Source: an uncultured Bacteroides sp. (lineage in GTDB: Bacteria; Bacteroidota; Bacteroidia; Bacteroidales; Bacteroidaceae). From it: DNA of 64,000 nucleotides. The position numbers were made by a program, and so were the translations under genes. Location of the stretch: NCBI GenBank assembly GCA_958477465.1, contig CAUEFX010000012.1, positions 3,008 to 67,007 on the forward strand, read 5' to 3'. The notes beneath the pieces are model-generated. The model had not been told where the DNA came from. It made no database searches and saw nothing but the letters and a program-made list of their open reading frames with translations. Within the stretch, counting starts at the first letter, position 1, and each line of letters begins with the position of its first letter. This document shows positions 24,297 to 32,822 of the stretch, in pieces.

Positions 24297-25793
24297 ATGA
24301 GTTTTGGATCACAGACACCGCGCCAGAAGATGATAAACCTGATGTATATCGTTCTTATGGCATTGCTGGCACTCAATGTATCATCGGATGTGTTGCGTGG
24401 TTTCACTCTTGTGGACGAAAGTCTGACGCGTTCTACCTCCAACTCTTCCGAACAGAACCGCTCTCTTTATAATTCGCTGGCGGAGTATATGGAGAAGAAT
24501 CCGGAGAAGGTGGGCCCATGGTATGAGAAAGCAATGCATGTGAAGCGGATGTCCGATTCGCTCTATGTCTTTGTGGGAGATTTGAAAGCAAAGATCAACG
24601 AATCGAGTCAGGAAGATCTGGAGGCAGCCTCTTATGTGATGTTTTCTCCACGTACCGGAAAAGGAAAAGAACTGGCGTTGAGTATAAGTCAATATAAAAA
24701 TGAAATTTTGGCACTGATAGAAGATCCGGTGCAGAAAAAAATTATTAGTGATAATCTGACGTTGAATATTCCCCGGCTGTTCGAAGGTACTCCGGTCGCA
24801 GCAGCCGTTACATTGCTGTCCAAATTGCAGAGTGATGTGCGTTATGCCGAGGGGGAAGTTCTCCATACACTGACGAAAGACATCGATGTACATGATGTGC
24901 GTGTGAATCAGATCAATGCCTATGTGATTCCAAGCTCGCAGCATGTTGTGAGAGGAGGAAAGTTGAGCGCACAGATTATTCTGGCTGCCGTGGATACGAC
25001 TCAGCGGCCTGCTATATTTATCGGTGACAAGCAGTTGCCGGAAGAAGCGCATGGCCTGTATGAAACGGTATGTAACAGTACGGGAGAATTTACGCTTGCC
25101 GGTTATCTGGAGTTGAACCGTGGAAACGGAGAGATGTTACGGCGTGATTTTTCACAGAAATATACGGTAGTGGAACCATCTGCTACGGTGTCGGCTACGT
25201 TGATGAATGTGTTGTATGCCGGATATGATAACCCGATCAGTATATCTGTTCCGGGGGTACCGAACGGGCAGGTGCAGGCAAGTATTGTGAATGGCAATGG
25301 TACTCTGCAACGGGTAGCCAATGGATATGTGGCACGACCGACAACCATCGGTAAAGAGGCCGTGATAAGGGTTACTGCAACAGTGGACGGACGTACGCAG
25401 GTGATGGGCGATTACTCTTACCGGGTACGGCAGTTGCCCGACCCTTCTCCATTCATCGAATATAAGGATGCTAACGGTAGTCTGAAACGTTACAGAGGCG
25501 GAAGCGGATTGTCGAAAGCTGTGCTGATGAATACGGAAGGAATTGTTGCTGCTATTGATGACGGACTGTTGAATATAAACTTCCAGGTACTTGGCTTTGA
25601 AACCACTTTTTTTGATAATATGGGTAATGCGGTTCCGGAAGTTTCAACCGGTTCTAATTTCTCATCCCGTCAGAAAGATATGTTCCGGCGTCTGTCTCGT
25701 GGAAAGCGGTTTTATATCTCCCGGGTACGTGCCAAAGGACCGGATGGCGTAGAACGGTTATTGCCTACAACATTGGAGGTGATAGTAAATTAG
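24297..25793 (+). CDS. gldM: GldM/PorM, T9SS inner-membrane motor component
   Basis: A 498-aa protein with a short cytoplasmic N-terminus (QTPRQKMINLMYIVL), one TM helix (about residues 12-32) and a long periplasmic part of stacked beta domains that reaches the GldK/GldN ring. The family phrases MALLALNVSSDVLRGFTLVD and, in the middle, SVPGVPNGQVQASI and PFIEYKDANG are present. It converts GldL proton flow into force for substrate export. It starts 12 bp after gldL and ends 26 bp before gldN. Length matches the family. Confidence 0.93.
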   Translation: MSFGSQTPRQKMINLMYIVLMALLALNVSSDVLRGFTLVDESLTRSTSNSSEQNRSLYNSLAEYMEKNPEKVGPWYEKAMHVKRMSDSLYVFVGDLKAKINESSQEDLEAASYVMFSPRTGKGKELALSISQYKNEILALIEDPVQKKIISDNLTLNIPRLFEGTPVAAAVTLLSKLQSDVRYAEGEVLHTLTKDIDVHDVRVNQINAYVIPSSQHVVRGGKLSAQIILAAVDTTQRPAIFIGDKQLPEEAHGLYETVCNSTGEFTLAGYLELNRGNGEMLRRDFSQKYTVVEPSATVSATLMNVLYAGYDNPISISVPGVPNGQVQASIVNGNGTLQRVANGYVARPTTIGKEAVIRVTATVDGRTQVMGDYSYRVRQLPDPSPFIEYKDANGSLKRYRGGSGLSKAVLMNTEGIVAAIDDGLLNINFQVLGFETTFFDNMGNAVPEVSTGSNFSSRQKDMFRRLSRGKRFYISRVRAKGPDGVERLLPTTLEVIVN

Positions 25794-25819
25794 TAAAGAA
25801 TTAAAATTACGAGTTACGA

Positions 25820-26932
25820 ATGATGAAACGTAAGATTATTATAACTGTTGGAGTTGCATTATTGTTGGGCACACTTCCCACATGGGCGCAACCGAAAGCA
25901 CGCGCAGCTCAGGAAGAGGATAAGAGTGCTAACGAACTCTCTGTTCGTGCTCAGACGAGATATCCTCATTCGAAAACGCTTCCACAGGACGTGGTATGGA
26001 CGCGTGAGATTTATCGTACGCTGGATATGACGAAGGCGGAGAACGGCGCTCTGTACTATCCGGTTGAACCTATCGGAGATAGAATGAATCTTTTTACATT
26101 GATTTTCAAATTGCTGGCGCAGAAAAAGATTCCGGCTTATGAATATATGCTGGATGGAACCGAACGGTTGACTGCTGATAATGAAATAAAATTCCGTGAT
26201 GTACTGGATCGGTTCAGTATTTATTATGAGCAGAAAAAGTTGAAGAACCGGAAAGACAGCGTTTTGATGATCGATAATAGCGATGTGCCTTCTGCCGATA
26301 TATTGAGCTATTTTGTTAAAGAAGTGTGGTATTTCGATCAGCGGACTTCGACTTACGGTTCGACAGTTGCAGCTATTTGCCCGGTGTATCACCGTACGGA
26401 GGATTTTAGTTCGGAGCGGGTCAAACTGCCTATGTTCTGGATTGACTATAAGGATCTTGCACCCTATCTGAATGGGGCTATGGTGATGGCAAGTAATTTT
26501 AATAATGTAGCTAACCGTAGTATGGCTGATTTCTTCGTGACCCGTCAATATGCCGGTGAGATTTATAAGACTACCAATTTGCAAAATCGTCCGTTGGCTG
26601 AATATTGCAAAACGGATAGTGCAATGACTGCGGAACAAAAGCGGATTGAAACTGAATTGGTAAGTTTTGAGAAACATTTGTATGGGTCAGACACGCTTGC
26701 AGTGGCTAAGTCGGCGGTAAAGGAAAAGACGACCGCGAAGAAAGCTACCAGAGAAGTTGCTAAAAAAGAAGAAGTGACGAATGCCGGGCAAGAAGCAGTG
26801 GATCAACCACAGGAAGAGGTAAAGGCGAATTCGAAAAAGAAAGGACGTGAAAAATCTTCTTCCAGTGCCCGTCAAGGCTCCAAACGTGAGTCTGCGGCAC
26901 CGAAAGCATCGGTTCGAAGACAAAGACGATAA
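25820..26932 (+). CDS. gldN: GldN/PorN, T9SS periplasmic ring protein with a basic tail
   Basis: A 370-aa protein with a signal peptide (ending LPTWAQ). The conserved GldN body includes DVVWTREIYRTLDMTKAENG, NLFTLIFKLLAQKKIPAYEY, VLMIDNSDVPSADILSYFVK, VRLPMFWIDYKDL-like sequence and VTRQYAGEIYKTTNLQNRPL. It forms the periplasmic ring with GldK. After about residue 285 a low-complexity Lys/Arg/Glu/Ser-rich tail follows (KKKGREKSSSSARQGSKRES, ending RRQRR). This is an extra compared with a typical GldN of about 300 aa and resembles a basic binding tail. Last gene of the cluster. Confidence 0.92.
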   Translation: MMKRKIIITVGVALLLGTLPTWAQPKARAAQEEDKSANELSVRAQTRYPHSKTLPQDVVWTREIYRTLDMTKAENGALYYPVEPIGDRMNLFTLIFKLLAQKKIPAYEYMLDGTERLTADNEIKFRDVLDRFSIYYEQKKLKNRKDSVLMIDNSDVPSADILSYFVKEVWYFDQRTSTYGSTVAAICPVYHRTEDFSSERVKLPMFWIDYKDLAPYLNGAMVMASNFNNVANRSMADFFVTRQYAGEIYKTTNLQNRPLAEYCKTDSAMTAEQKRIETELVSFEKHLYGSDTLAVAKSAVKEKTTAKKATREVAKKEEVTNAGQEAVDQPQEEVKANSKKKGREKSSSSARQGSKRESAAPKASVRRQRR

Positions 26933-26972
26933 ACAAAATAGCCCTAATTTATGCTTTTAATTTTTAAATATA

Positions 26973-26980
26973 TATCTTTG
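26973..26980 (+). promoter_or_regulatory. Candidate -7 element (TATCTTTG)
   Basis: Matches TAnnTTTG, 27 bp upstream of the outer-membrane barrel gene at 27008, suggesting that gene is transcribed separately from the gld cluster. Confidence 0.45.
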
Positions 26981-27007
26981 TATCGAATTTTAAATACAAT
27001 TTGATTT

Positions 27008-27613
27008 ATGAAAAAAATTATTAATGTATTATTGGTAGCTGTATGTATAGCTATGGCAATGCCTGCTCAGGCACAATTCAACTGGGGACTAAAGGGTGGT
27101 CTGAATCTTTCAAAGGCCTCTTTTTCAGGTAGTGACTTTAAGAGTGATAATTATACGGGATTCTTTGTCGGCCCAATGGCTGAATTTACACTTCCGGTTG
27201 CCGGATTAGGAATAGACGGTGCTTTGGTATATTCACAAAAAGGTATTAAGATGGGAGATGATGATGTGAATGAATCCTTGAAACAGAAAAGTCTCGAAAT
27301 ACCCATTAATCTGAAGTATACTGTTGGATTGGGGCGTTTGTTAGGCGTATTTATTGCAGCCGGTCCTCAGTTCGGATTCGATTTGAATAGCGATGAATGG
27401 AAGTTCTATTCAGAGGAGTTTTCTTTTAAGAAGTCGAATTTCAGTATTAATGTAGGAGTAGGTGCCAAGTTGATCAACCATTTACAGATAGGTGTAAACT
27501 ATAACATTCCGTTGGGTAAAACTGCTGAGTACGATGGGGTCGTAGATGCCATTGGAGGCGCTTTTTCTGCTAAGACCAAAACTTGGCAAGTGTCGGCTGC
27601 CTATCTTTTCTGA
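27008..27613 (+). CDS. Small outer-membrane beta-barrel protein (PorT-like)
   Basis: A 201-aa protein with a signal peptide (MKKIINVLLVAVCIAMAMPA, QAQ) followed directly by FNWGLKGGLNLSKASFSG, the usual start of the outer-membrane beta-barrel (OMP_b-brl_2/PorT-like) family. Strands alternate to the end (TKTWQVSAAYLF, terminal Phe). T9SS PorT/SprT belongs to the same broad fold and the gene follows gldN, but this fold is very common in Bacteroides and a T9SS role cannot be shown. A terminator follows. Confidence 0.8.
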   Translation: MKKIINVLLVAVCIAMAMPAQAQFNWGLKGGLNLSKASFSGSDFKSDNYTGFFVGPMAEFTLPVAGLGIDGALVYSQKGIKMGDDDVNESLKQKSLEIPINLKYTVGLGRLLGVFIAAGPQFGFDLNSDEWKFYSEEFSFKKSNFSINVGVGAKLINHLQIGVNYNIPLGKTAEYDGVVDAIGGAFSAKTKTWQVSAAYLF

Positions 27614-27642
27614 TGTAATACTTTCTTTAACAACTAAATATG

Positions 27643-27674
27643 GAGGCTTCTGCTGAGTGGAAGCCTCTTTTTTT
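27643..27674 (+). terminator. Intrinsic terminator between the OMP gene and priA
   Basis: GAGGCTTC (27643-27650) and GAAGCCTC (27660-27667) form a perfect stem followed by TTTTTTT (27668-27674). Confidence 0.88.
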
Positions 27675-27675
27675 A

Positions 27676-27683
27676 TATCTTTG
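27676..27683 (+). promoter_or_regulatory. Candidate -7 element (TATCTTTG) for priA
   Basis: Matches TAnnTTTG directly after the upstream terminator and only 8 bp before the priA ATG, which would give a very short or leaderless 5' end. Confidence 0.4.
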
Positions 27684-27691
27684 TCTCCGCA

Positions 27692-30148
27692 ATGAAGAAA
27701 TATGTCGATGTCATATTGCCGTTACCGTTTCCCAGGAGCTTTACTTATTCTTTACCGGATGATAGTGTTGAGGATATAAAGCCGGGATGCCGTGTTGTGG
27801 TACCGTTCGGGCAAAAGAAATTCTATACGGCTATTGTCTGTAATGTACATGGGTATACCCCTACGGAGTATGAGGTGAAAGAAATTTCTGCTATACTTGA
27901 TAGCGCTCCTATATTGTTGCCGGTTCAGTTTAAGTTTTGGGAATGGCTGGCCGATTATTATCTTTGTACGCAAGGAGATGTTTACAAAGCTGCGTTGCCT
28001 TCCGGGTTGAAACTGGAGAGTGAAACCATGGTGGAGTATAATCCGGATTTTGAGTCGGAAACACGACTCTCGGAAAAGGAACAGCTGATTCTCGACTTAC
28101 TGTCTGCAGATCCGGAACAATGCGTTACCAAACTTGAAAAGGAAAGCGGAATTAAAAACATTCTTACCGTTATCAAATCTCTGCTCGATAAAGAAGCCAT
28201 CTTTGTAAAAGAAGAACTCAGAAGAACTTATAAACCGAAAACGGAGGCCCGCGTCCGGTTGACAGGAAAAGCTGACGAGAAGCGGTTGCACATCTTGTTT
28301 GATGTCTTGTCCCGTGCGCCTAAACAATTAGCTCTGCTGATGAAGTATGTCGAGCTTTCGGGGGTAATGGGAAAGGGTATTGTAAAGGAGGTTGCCAAAA
28401 AGGAACTTCTGCAACGTGCCGGCGTTTCTCCTGCTGTATTGAACGGATTGGTAGAGAAAAAGATTTTTGAGATATATTATCATGAAGTCGGGCGTCTGAA
28501 TGCTTATGCTGATGAAACCTTTCCACTCAATCCGTTGAATGAACACCAACAACGTGCTTACGGTGAAATAAAGAAGGCGTTTCTTGAGAAAAGTGTCTGT
28601 TTGCTTCACGGGGTTACTTCCAGTGGGAAAACAGAAGTTTACATTCACCTGATTGATGAAGTGATCAGGCAGGGGAAACAGGTGTTGTATCTATTGCCGG
28701 AAATCGCACTGACTGCACAGATAACGGAACGGTTGAGACGGGTGTTCGGTAGTCGGTTGGGGATCTATCATTCTAAGTTTCCGGATGCAGAACGGGTAGA
28801 GATATGGCAGAAACAATTGGGAGACAAAGGATACGATATCATATTGGGAGTTCGCTCTTCTGTTTTTCTGCCGTTCCGCAATCTGGGTTTGGTGATTGTA
28901 GACGAAGAACATGAAAATACTTATAAGCAGCAAGATCCGGCACCGCGTTATCATGCCCGGAATGCTGCCATTGTGCTGGCTGCCATGTATGGGGCGAAAG
29001 TCCTGCTGGGGACCGCTACACCGGCGATAGAAACCTGGTACAATGCAACTAACGGAAAATATGGACTGGTAGAATTAAAAGAACGGTATCAGGAAATCCG
29101 ATTGCCGGAGATTCTTCCTGTCGATATAAAGGAATTGCATCGTAAGAAGCGGATGATCGGTCAATTTTCTCCTCTGCTTATTCAATATATACGTGAGGCA
29201 TTGGACCGGAAAGAGCAGGTAATCTTGTTTCAGAATAGGCGTGGATTTGCTCCGATGATCGAATGCCGTACTTGTGGGTGGGTACCGAAGTGTAAAAATT
29301 GTGATGTCAGTCTGACTTATCATAAAGGCATCAATCAACTGACATGCCATTATTGCGGATATACTTATCAATTGCCCCGTTCGTGTCCTGCTTGTGACGG
29401 TGTGGAGCTAGTGAACCGTGGCTTTGGAACCGAGAAAATCGAAGATGATATAAAGATTGCTTTTCCTGAGGCCTCCGTGGCACGTATGGACTTGGATACT
29501 ACCCGCACCCGTTTGGCTTATGAGAGGATTATTGCAGATTTTGAGCAGGGGAAAACGGATATACTTATCGGTACGCAAATGGTATCGAAAGGGTTGGATT
29601 TTGACCATGTAAGTGTGGTGGGCATTCTTAATGCGGATACGATGCTGAATTATCCTGATTTCCGTTCGTATGAGCGGGCTTTTCAACTGATGGCGCAAGT
29701 TGCCGGGCGTGCCGGAAGGAAAAACAAACAGGGACGTGTTATTTTACAGACAAAAAGCATCGATCATCCTATTATTGCTCAGGTGATGGCGAATGACTAC
29801 GAACAGATGGTGGCAGGACAGCTCGCCGAAAGACAAATGTTTCACTATCCGCCTTATTATCGCCTGGTATATGTTTATCTGAAAAACCGGAATGAGACTC
29901 TGTTGGAACAGATGGCTGACGTGATGGCGGGAAAACTGCGTACTGTATTCGGGGGCCGCGTGCTGGGACCGGATAAACCGCCGGTAGGGAGGATACAGAC
30001 TCTTTATATAAAAAAAATAGTAGTAAAAATAGAACATAATGCGTCGATGGGGCGTGCCCGGGAGCTGTTATTACAGGTACAGCGGGAAATGATTGAAGAT
30101 GAACGTTTCAAATCGCTGATTGTGTATTATGATGTGGATCCGATGTAA
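27692..30148 (+). CDS. priA: Primosomal protein N', replication restart helicase
   Basis: An 818-aa superfamily 2 DNA helicase that reloads the replisome at stalled forks. In order: an N-terminal DNA-binding domain (YVDVILPLPFPRSFTYSLPD), Walker A GVTSSGKTEVY, DEEH box (VDEEHENTYK), paired CxxC zinc-binding elements (CRTCGWVPKCKNC, CHYCGYTYQLPRSCPAC), and helicase motifs V/VI (GTQMVSKGLDF, AQVAGRAGRKNKQG). All motifs are intact and length is slightly above the E. coli protein. It probably has its own promoter; GH123 follows 32 bp downstream. Confidence 0.95.
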   Translation: MKKYVDVILPLPFPRSFTYSLPDDSVEDIKPGCRVVVPFGQKKFYTAIVCNVHGYTPTEYEVKEISAILDSAPILLPVQFKFWEWLADYYLCTQGDVYKAALPSGLKLESETMVEYNPDFESETRLSEKEQLILDLLSADPEQCVTKLEKESGIKNILTVIKSLLDKEAIFVKEELRRTYKPKTEARVRLTGKADEKRLHILFDVLSRAPKQLALLMKYVELSGVMGKGIVKEVAKKELLQRAGVSPAVLNGLVEKKIFEIYYHEVGRLNAYADETFPLNPLNEHQQRAYGEIKKAFLEKSVCLLHGVTSSGKTEVYIHLIDEVIRQGKQVLYLLPEIALTAQITERLRRVFGSRLGIYHSKFPDAERVEIWQKQLGDKGYDIILGVRSSVFLPFRNLGLVIVDEEHENTYKQQDPAPRYHARNAAIVLAAMYGAKVLLGTATPAIETWYNATNGKYGLVELKERYQEIRLPEILPVDIKELHRKKRMIGQFSPLLIQYIREALDRKEQVILFQNRRGFAPMIECRTCGWVPKCKNCDVSLTYHKGINQLTCHYCGYTYQLPRSCPACDGVELVNRGFGTEKIEDDIKIAFPEASVARMDLDTTRTRLAYERIIADFEQGKTDILIGTQMVSKGLDFDHVSVVGILNADTMLNYPDFRSYERAFQLMAQVAGRAGRKNKQGRVILQTKSIDHPIIAQVMANDYEQMVAGQLAERQMFHYPPYYRLVYVYLKNRNETLLEQMADVMAGKLRTVFGGRVLGPDKPPVGRIQTLYIKKIVVKIEHNASMGRARELLLQVQREMIEDERFKSLIVYYDVDPM

Positions 30149-30180
30149 TTGAATATATATTTACCCTTAAAAGAGAAGCT

Positions 30181-31980
30181 ATGAAGCGAATAACTTTTCC
30201 ATTATTTTCTTGTTTGTTGAGTTTGGGAGTACTTTCTGCACAGCAGGGAATCACTCAGTGTGGAGCACCGACGGGTCAGACGCCTTTTCCGGTTCTTACT
30301 TATACGGAATTACCCGATCCGGTGCAACCCGTTTCCCGGGAATGGACTGTGGTTAAGACTCCGCATGTCTCTTGGGGGAGTACGGATGTGCGTTATGCAA
30401 AACATAAAGTGCCGCAGTTGAAACAGCAAAATACACTTCGCCTGCACGCCTGGCGGGGTGAAAGGGTGAATGCTCAGGCTCTTGTATGGACCGGTAGTGA
30501 AGTGAAGAATCTGCATTGTACTCTTTCTGATCTGAAAGACAATAAGGGAGGGGCTCTTTCTGCCGATACTTGGGAGACCGGTTTTGTGCGTTATGTGATG
30601 ACGGATGAGTTGAATAAAGACGGGAAAGGGGCTTGTGGGCATCGTCCCGACCATTCACAGTATGATTCTTTGTTGGTAGCCGATCCGATAGATCATACGA
30701 TGCAAAGCGGGGCGCTTGAGGCTATGACTACACAACCGGTTTGGGTGAAGTGCCAAATACCGCAGTCGGCCGCTCCCGGTATTTATAAAGGTGAGCTGTG
30801 TATAAGAGACGGCGATCGCTTGTTAGGCAAGTTAAAATTGGAAATTCAGGTCTCTGACCGCATATTACCTGCACCTTCGGAATGGGCTTATCATTTGGAT
30901 CTTTGGCAGAATCCGTTTGCCGTGGCCCGTTACTATCAGATCCCGCTTTGGAGCCAGGCTCATTTGGATGCCATGCGGCCGTTGATGAAAATGCTGGCAG
31001 ATGCCGGGCAGAAAATAATTACGGTAAGTATTATGCATAAACCTTGGAACGGGCAGACGGAGGACTTCTTTGAAACGATGGTGACCTGGATGAAAAAGGC
31101 GGACGGCACCTGGAGTTTTGATTATACTGTATTCGACCGTTGGGTGGAATTCATGATGAGTGTTGGCATTGACCGGCAGATAAACTGTTATTCAATGGTG
31201 CCGTGGGAACTTTCATTCCAGTATTTCGATCAGGCAGCCAATAGTCTGAAGTTTGTGAAGACGGCTCCGGGAGAGAAAGAGTATGAGGAGATGTGGATGG
31301 CTATGCTATCTTCTTTTTCACAACATTTACGTGAAAAGGGTTGGTTTGATATTTGTACGATAGCCATGGACGAGCGTCCGATGGAGGTTATGCAGAAAAC
31401 GTTGGCGGTTATTCGAAAGGCTGATCCGGAATTTAAAGTTTCTCTGGCCGGGAACTATCATGCGGAAATAGAACCGGCTCTTTATGACTATTGTATCAGT
31501 ATCGGACAGGAATTTCCGGTGGATGTGCGTGTACGCCGTGCTTCGGAAAATAGACAGACAACTTATTATACATCTTGTGCAGAAGCTTATCCGAATACAT
31601 TTACTTTCTCAGATCCGGCAGAGGCGGCATGGATGAGTTTTTATTCGGCTCAGAAGCACTTGGACGGTTATTTACGATGGGCATACAATAGTTGGCCCCT
31701 TGAGCCCTTGCTCGATTCGCGGTTCAGAACATGGGCCGGTGGTGATACTTATCTGGTGTATCCGGGGGCTCGTAGTTCTATCCGTTTTGAAAAATTGGTA
31801 GAGGGCATTCAGGCGCATGAGAAAATAACCATATTGCGTAAGGAATTCTTGGATAAAGGAAATAAAAACGGCTGGAAGAAGATAGAAAAGATGCTGTCTG
31901 CCTTCCGTCTGGAGGATTTTCCGGAAATTCCTGCTGCCGTGACTGTAAATCGCGCAAATGAAATTTTGAATTCATTTTAA
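30181..31980 (+). CDS. GH123-family beta-N-acetylgalactosaminidase (DUF4091)
   Basis: A 599-aa secreted enzyme predicted to release beta-linked GalNAc, for example from glycosphingolipids. A signal peptide ends near residue 20 (LSLGVLSAQQ). An N-terminal beta-sandwich precedes the catalytic barrel, which starts around WAYHLDLWQNPFAVARYY. The adjacent catalytic pair is Asp397-Glu398 (IAMDERPMEVM), as in characterised GH123 enzymes. C-terminal WAYNSWPLEPLLDSRFRTW and GDTYLVYPG are typical. It lies 32 bp after priA but is functionally unrelated to it. The PUL at 33-54 kb is on the opposite strand and also carries GalNAc-linked enzymes, which may be relevant. Confidence 0.85.
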   Translation: MKRITFPLFSCLLSLGVLSAQQGITQCGAPTGQTPFPVLTYTELPDPVQPVSREWTVVKTPHVSWGSTDVRYAKHKVPQLKQQNTLRLHAWRGERVNAQALVWTGSEVKNLHCTLSDLKDNKGGALSADTWETGFVRYVMTDELNKDGKGACGHRPDHSQYDSLLVADPIDHTMQSGALEAMTTQPVWVKCQIPQSAAPGIYKGELCIRDGDRLLGKLKLEIQVSDRILPAPSEWAYHLDLWQNPFAVARYYQIPLWSQAHLDAMRPLMKMLADAGQKIITVSIMHKPWNGQTEDFFETMVTWMKKADGTWSFDYTVFDRWVEFMMSVGIDRQINCYSMVPWELSFQYFDQAANSLKFVKTAPGEKEYEEMWMAMLSSFSQHLREKGWFDICTIAMDERPMEVMQKTLAVIRKADPEFKVSLAGNYHAEIEPALYDYCISIGQEFPVDVRVRRASENRQTTYYTSCAEAYPNTFTFSDPAEAAWMSFYSAQKHLDGYLRWAYNSWPLEPLLDSRFRTWAGGDTYLVYPGARSSIRFEKLVEGIQAHEKITILRKEFLDKGNKNGWKKIEKMLSAFRLEDFPEIPAAVTVNRANEILNSF

Positions 31981-31998
31981 TAATGTGCAATTTATAAT

Positions 31999-32089
31999 GT
32001 GTCAATATGCCAATGTGCCAATTGGCTGTGTTATTATGTCAAATGGTATATTGACGCATTCATTTATTGGTACATTGACACATTGACGT
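31999..32089. repeat. Imperfect inverted repeat built from octamer units
   Basis: Left arm 31999-32022 is made of TGYCAATR-like octamers. Right arm 32066-32089 is its reverse complement at 19 of 24 positions, all differences being transitions compatible with G-U pairing. More units (TATTGACGCATT) lie between. It separates GH123 from the phosphatase gene and may act as an RNA-level hairpin or be a dispersed intergenic repeat. Confidence 0.6.
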
Positions 32090-32110
32090 ATTGGCAAATT
32101 ATTTAAATAT

Positions 32111-32575
32111 ATGAAGAAGATATTATTTGTTTGTTTGGGAAATATATGTCGGTCTTCTACAGCAGAAGGGGTGATGCTTCATTTGTTGAAAGAGGCCGGA
32201 CTGGAAAAAGAATTTGTAATTGATTCGGCTGGTATCCTGGCTTATCATCAGGGAGAATTGCCCGATAGCAGAATGCGCGCTCATGCTGCTCGCCGCGGCT
32301 ATAAGCTTGTGCATCGTTCCAGACCGGTATGCACGGAAGATTTTTATAACTTCGATCTTATCATCGGGATGGACGACCGTAATATAGACGATTTGAAAGA
32401 ACGTGCTCCGGGAATTGGGGAACAGAGGAAAATACACCGTATGACGGAATACTGTAAGCGTATTCCGGCTGATCATGTCCCCGATCCGTATTATGGTGGA
32501 GCTGAGGGGTTTGAGTACGTCCTCGATATACTTGAGGATGCCTGCTCCGGCTTGTTGGAGAAGCTTGGCTATTAG
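32111..32575 (+). CDS. Low-molecular-weight protein-tyrosine phosphatase
   Basis: A 154-aa cytoplasmic phosphatase. The P-loop CLGNICRSS (CxxxxxR) is intact near the N-terminus (LFVCLGNICRSSTAEG), and the general-acid Asp is in VPDPYYGG near residue 125. Such enzymes dephosphorylate tyrosine kinases or exopolysaccharide proteins, but no partner kinase is nearby. It lies 130 bp downstream of GH123 beyond the octamer inverted repeat and is convergent with GH109. Confidence 0.92.
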   Translation: MKKILFVCLGNICRSSTAEGVMLHLLKEAGLEKEFVIDSAGILAYHQGELPDSRMRAHAARRGYKLVHRSRPVCTEDFYNFDLIIGMDDRNIDDLKERAPGIGEQRKIHRMTEYCKRIPADHVPDPYYGGAEGFEYVLDILEDACSGLLEKLGY

Positions 32576-32752
32576 TAGCTTTTATTGTCGTTTCTATTTT
32601 TTGGGGGACTTTACTCTTTACTGAGGAGGAATTTGCACAAGATATACATTTGGCAATACCAAACGCTATCATACATCACTCTTTTGTAACTATCCATAGG
32701 CTGAGTTGTAAGAGGGCGACAAGAAATGTTCCAAAGTATTTTGTAATAAAAG

Positions 32753-32795
32753 GAGAGCCTTTTCCAACCTGTCCGACAGATTGAAAATGGCTCTC
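32753..32795. terminator. Hairpin between the convergent phosphatase and GH109 genes
   Basis: GAGAGCC-TTTTC (32753-32764) pairs with GAAAA-TGGCTCTC (32783-32795) with a one-base bulge, and an inner CTGTC/GACAG stem adds to it. It lies 28 bp past the GH109 stop on the minus strand and probably terminates both genes. Confidence 0.65.
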
Positions 32796-32822
32796 TTTAT
32801 GATTAGAAGCTACAGACTCCTT

